Source of the DNA: Oryzias latipes
Taxonomy: Eukaryota > Chordata > Actinopteri > Beloniformes > Adrianichthyidae
Direction: 5' to 3'
DNA length: 64,000 bases
Assembly: GCF_002234675.1 (NCBI RefSeq)
Contig: NC_019862.2
Location: 28,254,707-28,318,706, forward strand
Part shown: positions 57,101 to 64,000 of the stretch, in pieces
Position numbering within the stretch: the stretch's first letter is position 1
Layout: every line of letters starts with the position of its first letter
Made by a program: the position numbers and the translations under genes
The notes under the pieces: model-generated
What the model was told of the DNA's origin: nothing
Seen by the model: the letters and a program-made list of their open reading frames with translations, nothing else
The model's database searches: none

Positions 57101-60100
57101 CCTCTGGATGCCCTGACCAGACAGAATAACTTGTGAGTTAAACTTAAAGCTTTTTTTTTAGTTAAACCTAAACTTTAACTTAAACTTTGTTACTAATCAT
57201 GCTCAAGGTTACACAGTCTGCTGGGTAAGAGTTTAACATTCTTTTTCAAGTGAGTTGTGTAGTCCAATTACATGAAACACTTGTGAGTTCAAAGTTTAGA
57301 ATTTTTTATTAAGAGTCAAACCATATCACTTGTTTTAAACAAAAACAAAACAAAAACTTTCATTTTTAAAAGTTTAAATGAAAATCCAAAAACCCAGCCA
57401 AATAAAAACCACGAGATTTTCCAGAATTAATAAATACTTCATAATCTAAAATGTAAGACATCAAAATAAATAGAAACATTAAAAAAATGTGATTTAATTT
57501 CCTCAATGAAATAATTAATGTTGCATTTTCCAGGGTCTTCCACGTCTCTACTGCTTTACCAACACAAAGGTGTCTGTCCTGGCCCTTTACGCTGACGGTC
57601 AGTCCGACACAAGACTGGATTTTCGGTTGACCCGCAGGACCATCGAGCATCTGGGTCGATGGTCCTGAAGCATCAGCTTCGGGTTCCTCACACTCTGGGG
57701 GGTCACAGGAGACTGACGTCCTGGTGTTTCTTTTCTGGCTGGCATGTGGCACATCTTACAGTGTGGTAGCCAGAGTCTTTGACATGACACGGTCCACCGT
57801 GAGCGATGTTGTCCACAGGACGGCAGACCGCATCCTCCAGCTGATGAGCAGGGTCACCCAGCTTCCCAGTGGGAATGAACTACCATAAGTCGCCTCTGGA
57901 TTTTAGCAGCTCGCTTGGTCTTTCTCCTTCCAAAGGGTCACAAGGAGCATTGATGGCTGCCACATAAGAATAAAGGCCCTAAAAGAAAATGCAGCTTGTT
58001 ATTTTAACAGGAAGCTTTTTTATTCCATTAAAATGCATGCTGTATGTGACTCTAATGCCAAATTTATAGATATTTTTGTTGAGAATCCAGGATCAATCCA
58101 TGATTCACAGGTTCTACGTAAAAGCCCAATTTATGTAAATCAAACAAACCCACCTGAAGGATCCTTTTGGGTGATGGTGGGTATCCCTGCATTGCACATC
58201 CCATCATGCTGCTGACACCCTACAGGGAACCCATGAGGAATGCCATTGAGGCAGTTACAACCAGAACCACTCCAGAACACGCTCTGTTGTGAAGAGAGCA
58301 TTTGGCATGATAAAGATGAGGAAGAGAGCAATATTTCTGGGGGCACTGGAAGTAAAACCAACCTTTGCAATGAAAATCATTGCCTGCAGCTCAATTCTGC
58401 ACATTCTGTGCATCAGCAAAGGCGACTGCTTAGCCACAGATGTTGAGCCACAGCAGGACAACACCAGGAACATGCAGGACGAGCAGAGTCACGTCTGTCT
58501 GCAAGGACAAATCTTTGCTTTCCTTTCAGCTCCAACTGTGACACACATGACTCTAGAAGACCAGGATTATTGTTAACATGTATAAAAATAAATATTAACA
58601 TATAAAACGAAATTCTAAATATGTACATCTGATATTTATATGAAAATCCTTTTAAGATTGTTAAAAATAGCTCAGATTTAAATAATACATGTAAATTATT
58701 CATTTTTGTTCATACATTTATTAAACAAATTGGAAAAACAATGGCTGCATTACATTTTAGAACAATAATTTCAACTCAAGTAAACTTAACAGACTCTCCT
58801 GTCGCTGTTCCTCCCTTCTAGCCCTTTCCCCCTCTCTCTTCTGGGTCTTTAACATAAACCTTTAACCCAGTACGACAACGATTAACCGTTTATTAAAATG
58901 AAGTCAAATCTGATCATGTGTCTCTACCCATCTGGCACGAGCTAGCTTGAAAACAAACAGGCTATCTTTCTCCATCCGCAAATGGATCGGATTTTCCTCA
59001 TCCTCGTCTGTCCTTACATATATGAACACATTTAAAACATGTGTTAATAACTTGTGACTACGGTTAGAAGTCACTGCTTTTTGATGTAATATCTAGCGTT
59101 TGTTTTTAGCCTTCGGCGCTAATTCGCGTTAGCGTTAGCTTTAGCATTACTGAAATTGATGAGCTTCAAAACAATCTAGGTTGTTGATTGAGGAATATAA
59201 CATATTAAACACATCATCCTAAGTATTTACAAATATATTTTACAACAGATACTGGATATTTTTTAATATACTTACACGTTTCGGTGGTTTTCCTTGCGCA
59301 ACCGGCTGCCATTTTCGAATGATTCAGACGAATGATTATCTCGCGATAATCAGCCAACTTCCGTTTCTACTGAAATGCCTTCCGTTTCTGTCGAAAATTT
59401 CAGTAGTGTGTGTGAGAGCATTTTCACATGTGTATGTGAGAGGATTTTCACATGTGTATGTGAGAGGATTTCAGTAGTGTGTGTGAGAGGATTTCAGTAG
59501 TGTGTGTGAGAGGATTTCAGTAGTGTGTGTGAGAGGATTTCAGTAGTGTGTGTGAGAGGATTTCAGTAGTGTGTGTGAGAGGATTTCAGTAGTGTGTGTG
59601 AGAGGATTTCAGTAGTGTGTGTGAGAGGATTTCAGTAATGTGTGTGAGAGCATTTTCAGTAGTGTGTGTGAGAGCATTTCACATGTGTATGTGAGAGCAT
59701 TTTCAGTAGTGTGTGTGAGAGCATTTCACATGTGTATGTGAGAGATTTCACATGTGTATGTGAGAGATTTCACATGTGTATGTGAATGAATACATTTTCA
59801 GTTGTATGTATACAAGCATTTCACTAGTGTGTGTGAGAGATTTCACATGTGTATGTGAATGCTAATTCTGAATAATGTCCTACACGGCACCTCATAGTTG
59901 AGGTCGCTCGGGCATCGGATCCAGATGCCTCCTGGCCGATATTCTGGTTATATCCCACTAGGTGTAGGGCCCTGGGAAAGACCCAGGACACACTGGAAAG
60001 ACTACGTCTCTTGGCTGGCCTAGGAATGCCTTAGGGTCCCCCCAGAGGAGACGGAGGAAGTGGCTGGGGGGAGGGAAGTCTGGGCGTCTTAGCTTAGACT

Positions 60101-63100
60101 GCTGCCCCGTGACCCAATCCTAGAAGAGCGGAAGAAGATAGATGGATAGTGTTGGGATTAGGGTTCCGTATTCCTTAGTTCTGCTTCATGTTTTATTGTG
60201 AAGGGTTCTCCCTGCCTGTCGTAGTTTGACTTTGACTTCCCTTGTCTCAGTGTCCCCTGATCGTTTGCACCTGTGTCTTCTTGTCAGTCCTGTCACTATA
60301 TAAGTCTTGTCACTGCCTTCCTCTATGGCTGGTCCATACTGTCTGCCTGGTTACCACGATAGTTGGTTCTTTGGTTTCTCTGCTCGGCAGCACCTTCTGT
60401 TATCCTAATGAATCCCTTGTTCTTGGAACTGTCTGCCTCACGTCTCTGCATTAGGGTCCCCCAACACAACAGATAGATGGCAAATCACCTGGACAAAATT
60501 TGTACGTGGTCAGTAAGGAGCCAGTACTTGCACTTTACTGAAGTCTAGAGTGCAGCGTAAAGGGACCGTATGACAGATTCACCCGTACATCATAGGTGCG
60601 AGCAACTTACCTATCCATACAGATACTTGATGATACACTTACCCCATGCATGACAAGGGTGGGTTTATTGTCCTTAAAGTGGCCACATGAGCCTTGAGGG
60701 AACTGCAAGACACACCTGTGCTCCCCTTAAGATGCAGCTGCACCTCTACAGGCCCGGAAACCCCAAAAACCTGCTGCACCCACACAGGGCAAACCCCCCC
60801 CATGGAGGTTCATATGACTATGGTGTTAGCAAACAATCTGTAAAATTATTATTATTGTTTAAAACAAATGTTTTTAAATCCCTACCCCGGATTTATCATG
60901 TTAGAATTGAGCATATTAGCTAATTATTAATAATACTTTTAAGATTCCCCAATCAAACTCTGAAATCTTCTGAGTTTCCATTCATGTTTGATCAATTGCA
61001 GTGAGGAAAACAGCTGAGCAAGAGAACGGTCAACCATACAAATGTGAATTTCTGTTTAAAAACTGCAGAAATATCCAGATGATCCTTTTTAAGTGGTTAG
61101 TGCTTGGTAAAATATTATGGTTTATTCTTTTCTGCTATCATCTGTTTTTCAAAATTCATACTTGGTGACAAAAATTAGTCCAAGGGCTTTTCACAGATTT
61201 TTTTAAAATCACAAATTAACCATGAAATCGCAAAAGATTTTACATATTTCTTATAAATACAGAATTCTTTTCATGAAAACAATGAACATGAAATGAAATG
61301 ATCAGGCAAACCTTCCTACAGTTCAATAGAGAGAGATTTTGAAAGTGTCATTGAAAGATCCAACAGAGAAAAAGGAATTTGTGCGGGAAACAGTCCGTAG
61401 TCTTTGGCGGTCTGCCTCTGGGCTGGAGACATCTTGCGTGTTCGGGATTACCTGGGACCAGGTGAAGAACCCCCAGAACCCAGACACTGATGGGGATTGA
61501 GACGGGCTGGAGGTTGGCTGACGAAATGTCTGGGATACACAAACTTCTATGAACTCAAAGGAAGGAATTTGATTGTGATTGGCTGTGAAGAAAGGGAGCA
61601 CTTTAGCTATTGGCTCGGAGGAAGACTAATTGATGAGTGAGCTGATTCTGGCAACAGTGACTGCAATGCAAACTCCCAGATCACTACCCTTTCACCTCCA
61701 TGCTTGAAAGTTGGCATGCTGTGTTTTTGTCCAGTTGATTTTTGTCATAAATTTGAAATTCGGAATTTCCCAGGGTGTGCAGGGAGCTTCGTCTACTGTG
61801 GGTTCTTGGTCAAGAACCCTTCACGCTGCTGCCAATCTATGTAATTCAATTCAATTCAATTTCAGTTTTATGGCCCAAATTCACAACAACACTCGACTCG
61901 ATGGGCTTCGTATCGGTAATTGAAAAAGTTAAACATAAAATCAAAAGGATCATGAATGCATAGAATTTAATAGGAAAATACTAAATTGAACTAACAAACT
62001 GACTAGACTAAACTGGACATCCCTGCCCTTCGCGGAAAGGAAAAATTCCTAAAAAAATGGATTCAGGAAAAAACGAAAAAACCTCTTTGGTGCCCACATG
62101 AAGGAGGGATCCTCCCCCAGGACGGACAGGTGATTTACCAGAACTCTTAGAGAAGAATTAACTTATCCAACCCTACAACTACATATTTAAAGTCCAGCAG
62201 ACGAGCTTCATCCAGATGGAGCTGGGGGGGACAGTCGGCGGCGCGAATTGAGCCAGAGACAGGAACCACAGCCAGGTGGAGAAGCGGGAGCCACAAGGGG
62301 GCCCAAGTCTGGGTTCCCCTGTGCCGGTCCCCAGCCCGGATAAACTTACAGGGAGGGGCATTCGGGCATAAAACTCTGCCAAACATAACGTGCAGATCAG
62401 TGAACGCTGATTCTAGGTGGCGACCCCTGGTGCTGAAAAGGTGAACAACAACATCTTAACTGACACAAATGTAAAGACAGATGCAGCCATATTTGTTTCT
62501 CTTTACGTTTGCTGCTTTTCAGCTGCATTGTTGACCACCAGCCTACAAGAAACCTCCTGGAATCCTGAATGCTGATCATGGAGAACATTTGCACTGAGCT
62601 GCATTTGGCTACAGCTCATTTGTTTTTTGGGGAGTGGGATCAATGTTTTTGCTGCTTTACAACCACCCTTTTTTGATGTATGCTCTGCTTCATGAGATAA
62701 TTCTAAGCCTAATACCACATCAGGTGTTGTTTTTTTCAGAACCTTAAACTATAAAAATAGGTGGGTTACTTTTTTATTATATGTGTAATGAGTTGTTGCT
62801 CCTCTCTGTTTTTAATCCACAGTGCCATCATTCGTGGCTCAAAACTCAACATTTTTTTGCATTCTTTCAAGGATGGAAGTAAAAATTAGACGGGAGAAAT
62901 TTAAATATTATAAATAATATCAAAAAGATTAAAATTACATTTGTCATTAAAATGACAAATGTAAAGTCATACATTTTCTTTTAGGAAAGTTAAAGAACAA
63001 AATTATTTAATGTTAAGAGTAAGTAAAAATGTGTGTATCATGTTGAATAAAATTATTATTCAGTTTTAGGGGCTGAGTTTAATTTTTTTTGCAATTATTT

Positions 63101-63694
63101 TAGAACTACTACTAAAAAGATGGAAAAATCCAATAATAATTGAAAACAAAAACAAACAAAAAATGTTTCAATAAAACTGAAAAGACCACATGTTTGGAAA
63201 ATTAAAGCAAAAATAATTAGTATAGACGAATACTTCTGGAATATGCCACAATGACTTGAGTAAAATCCTTCATATTTAGAGTAAAGCTGATGAAAAAATG
63301 TATTTGGATATATTACGCATTATTGTTTTTAAGACATAGGAATGCCCTCGTGGCTTGAACTGCATAGATCAAAAATACTCTTTCCTTTTAATGACATTAT
63401 GTCATGTATTATGACATAATGACCCATGCTGCTCTCCCCGTGTAACCCTCTCTGCAGTCACAATTAGATGCAATGAAGTTAAACAAGCTTCATGCGGCAA
63501 CAATGGCCCCTGCTCCCAGAACAAGAGATGAGAAGGCCGAGGTCAGGCCTCACCCCAGAGCTTCTCGCCGTCAGTCGTTGGAAGACAACCGGCCGAGGAC
63601 CGCCAATCCAGAGAACCGCATCACCACCATCCCAGAGATCACAGAGTCCTTTGAGAAAAGACTTCAGCTCAGTGACAAGAGGACCATGTCTCTG
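54112..63694 (+). CDS. lnp1: LNP1 (leukemia NUP98 fusion partner 1), first two coding exons, gene continues past the window
   Basis: The two exons, 54112-54297 and 63458-63694, join in phase 0 (donor GTG|gtaagg, acceptor tctgcag|TCA). A further donor follows at 63695. The visible 141 codons contain MDNDEDDDGNFTNWMSSYWG near the start and ESFEKRLQLSDKRTMSL at the end. Both match conserved blocks of human LNP1 as I recall it (acidic start, WMSSxWGH, then ESFExxLxxxxKRxxSL). The region between is basic and Arg/Ser-rich, probably disordered. The cellular role is not established. The human protein was named from a NUP98 fusion in leukaemia. The inner ATG at 54142 aligns with the human start; the ATG at 54112 is upstream in frame. 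Position head-to-head with tomm70 matches human. Confidence 0.82.
55495..55684 (+). mobile_element. Rex3/RTE LINE, 5' part of an interrupted copy
   Basis: The text 'catggtcatgaggtctgagtcatgaccgaaacaacgaggtcccg', 'gggtggctgggccctcccttagagataaggtgagaagctc' and 'cagagccgctgctcctctacagcgagaggagacagttgag' is characteristic of the end of Rex3/RTE elements in fish. The copy is 5'-truncated and stops abruptly at the transposon end at 55685. It resumes at 59897. Confidence 0.8.
55726..56368 (+). repeat. 23-bp minisatellite, left arm of the transposon
   Basis: The core unit is CTCTCACACACACTACTGAAATC, perfectly repeated about 14 times between roughly 55935 and 56258. Variants with 'catacacatgtgaaa' flank it on both sides. 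Units abut with no spacers. The inverse array is in the right arm at about 59400-59850. Confidence 0.9.
56480..56600 (+). repeat. fragment related to the GTCCCAATTCCC MITE end
   Basis: GTCCGAATTCCTGCCCTGATCCCTAACTACTAAAA and the following 'ctatatagtgca...tctgaatttaaaagcaattcagacacccgtg' match the left end of the MITE at 511-613. It lies inside the large transposon. No matching right end was found between here and 59300. Confidence 0.6.
57530..58576 (+). pseudogene. broken HARBI1-like (DDE_Tnp_4) transposase
   Basis: Segments in shifting frames match the Harbinger transposase. One is a helix-turn-helix part (LACGTSYSVVARVFDMTRST, then VSDVVHRT). It is followed by SIDGCHIRIKA with the first catalytic Asp (57952-57954) and HAVCDSNAKFIDIFVENPGS. 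Next comes GDGGYPCIAHPIMLLTPYRE with the second Asp (58173-58175), which is out of frame with the block before it. RAFGMIKMRKRAIFLGALEV comes last. The third catalytic residue, normally Glu in VVERAFG, is Lys here (AAG at 58292-58294). With at least one frameshift, several stops and the missing Glu, this copy cannot be active. Confidence 0.8.
58910..59312 (-). pseudogene. possible second (accessory) gene of the transposon
   Basis: On the minus strand an ATG at 59312 starts MAAGCARKTTE, followed by a GTAAG-type donor. A later open stretch near 59020-58930 reads TDEDEENPIHLRMEKDSLFV, then FKLARARW, with a possible donor. This would be convergent with the transposase, as in Harbinger elements that carry a second DNA-binding gene. 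No recognised domain was found, so this is weak. Confidence 0.3.
59395..59850 (-). repeat. 23-bp minisatellite, right arm of the transposon (inverted)
   Basis: The same 23-bp unit as in the left arm, in inverse orientation (GATTTCAGTAGTGTGTGTGAGAG), is repeated about 8 times from roughly 59465 to 59640. 'cacatgtgtatgtgag' variants flank it. The array is shorter than in the left arm. Confidence 0.9.
59897..60149 (+). mobile_element. Rex3/RTE LINE, 3' part of the interrupted copy
   Basis: After the duplicated GTTGAG the Rex3 text resumes: 'gtcgctcgggcatcggatccagatgcctcctgg'. It continues through 'gaggagacggaggaagtggctggggggagggaagtctggg' and 'agactgctgccccgtgaccc' to the tetranucleotide tail 'gatagatggatag'. 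This proves that the 4.2-kb transposon lies inside the LINE. Confidence 0.85.
60150..60471 (+). mobile_element. solo LTR (Gypsy-like LTR retrotransposon)
   Basis: The 322-bp element starts TGTTGGGATT and ends AACACAACA, giving inverted TGTTG/CAACA ends. It is flanked by a 5-bp duplication GATAG (60145-60149 and 60472-60476). It sits in the tetranucleotide tail of the Rex3 copy. The interior has TATA-like 'actatataagtc' (about 60295). There is no coding content, so it is what remains after recombination between two LTRs. Gypsy affiliation is inferred from the overall text. Confidence 0.75.
60480..61840. other. lnp1 intron, no feature recognised
   Basis: This is AT-rich intronic sequence. Open frames here are short and lack recognisable domains. 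It starts just after the solo LTR and ends at the tail of an L2-type LINE on the minus strand. Confidence 0.4.
61842..62290 (-). mobile_element. L2-type LINE 3' UTR, second copy
   Basis: The reverse complement aligns along its length with the 3' UTR of the copy at 38600-39042. The matching blocks are 'gatgaagctcgtctgctggactt', 'gaggatccctccttcatgtgggcacc', 'agtcagtttgttagttca' and 'agcccatcgagtcgag'. The (TTGAA)n tail is at the low-coordinate end. No protein-coding part is left. Beyond about 62290 the text changes to another, SINE-like module up to about 62400. Confidence 0.8.
62400..63457. other. end of lnp1 intron 1, no feature recognised
   Basis: This AT-rich intronic sequence runs up to the acceptor tctgcag at 63451-63457. 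No repeat family or gene could be named here. Confidence 0.4.
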
Positions 63695-64000
63695 GTGAGC
63701 ATCACTGCCAGAACCAAATTCACAGATTTTTACTGCCTTTCTTTAACAGGTTGCCTTTAAAAATGTTGGATAAGTCAGTCTGCCTAGTGTGTAAACAGGC
63801 GGTTGAAGATTAGGGAACTTAATAGCAGCAGAGTATTTAAGGGCATTAAAGGTGTGCCACCTTAACCTGATTAGGCTTTTGCATTGTAAGAGCAGGGCTA
63901 TGCCAATGCACTGAGGACACCTCAGGGTTCAATAGATTAATGTGCTGATAGGATTACATTCAGGAATTACCCACATGACAGGTGACATGCTCATCTCTTA

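Larger units (their letters stand above)
55685..59896. mobile_element. 4.2-kb DNA transposon with long minisatellite-bearing terminal inverted repeats
   Basis: The left end reads TATGAGTTGCCGTGTAGGAC and the inverted right end TATGAGGTGCCGTGTAGGAC. The two remain nearly identical through at least the next 230 bases. The inner margins are also inverted copies: AAACGGAAGGCATTTCAGTA at about 56380, inverted near 59385. The flanks carry GTTGAG (55679-55684 and 59897-59902), or AGTTGAG if one base of the end is conceded. This duplication splits a Rex3 LINE, so the borders are firm. Inside are a broken HARBI1-like transposase (plus strand, about 57530-58576) and possible exons of a second gene on the minus strand (about 58910-59312). 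It lies in lnp1 intron 1. Confidence 0.85.

Overview
This is vertebrate nuclear DNA, almost certainly from a teleost fish. The genes have many short exons with GT-AG introns. Their proteins closely match the vertebrate families GTPBP6, NIT2, TBC1D23, TOMM70 and LNP1. The spacers hold fish-type repeats: Rex3/RTE and L2-type LINE tails, tRNA-derived SINEs, Harbinger-type DNA transposons, TTAA and Tc1-type MITEs, and very long TA/CA microsatellites. There are no operons, CRISPR arrays or bacterial signals.

Layout. 1-123 (+): last coding exon of a PLCXD1-type gene. 234-5589 (-): complete 10-exon gtpbp6, tail-to-tail with plcxd1. 5.6-9.2 kb: spacer with a truncated endonuclease-type LINE set between two TA microsatellites, and a 78-bp Tc1-type MITE. 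9234-12631 (+): complete 5-exon B7-type immune ligand gene. 14871-19683 (-): complete 10-exon nit2. 21903-32998 (-): complete tbc1d23 (19 coding exons, one a 45-nt cassette). 36483-50324 (-): complete 12-exon tomm70, whose large introns carry a Harbinger-type transposon, an L2-type LINE and SINEs. 54112 to the window end (+): first two coding exons of an LNP1 gene, divergent from tomm70. Its 9.2-kb intron holds a stack of nested mobile elements.

Functions and context. The genes are not one pathway. gtpbp6 (mitochondrial ribosome GTPase) and tomm70 (mitochondrial import receptor) serve mitochondria. nit2 removes toxic omega-amides, tbc1d23 is a Golgi vesicle-tethering bridge, and the B7-like gene encodes a predicted surface co-signalling ligand. 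In human, plcxd1-gtpbp6 is a pseudoautosomal pair, while TBC1D23-NIT2-TOMM70-LNP1 is a 3q12 block. Here the two lie within about 10 kb of each other, and tomm70 is on the other side of tbc1d23 from its human position.

The most interesting structure is at about 55.5-60.5 kb. A Rex3/RTE LINE is split by a 4.2-kb DNA transposon with very long, near-identical inverted ends. Those ends are built largely of a 23-bp minisatellite, and the target duplication is 6-7 bp. Inside lies a broken HARBI1-like transposase. The tail of the same Rex3 copy was also hit by an LTR element, leaving a solo LTR. All exon models were derived by hand from reading frame, splice-site phase and remembered family similarity; none was checked against transcripts.
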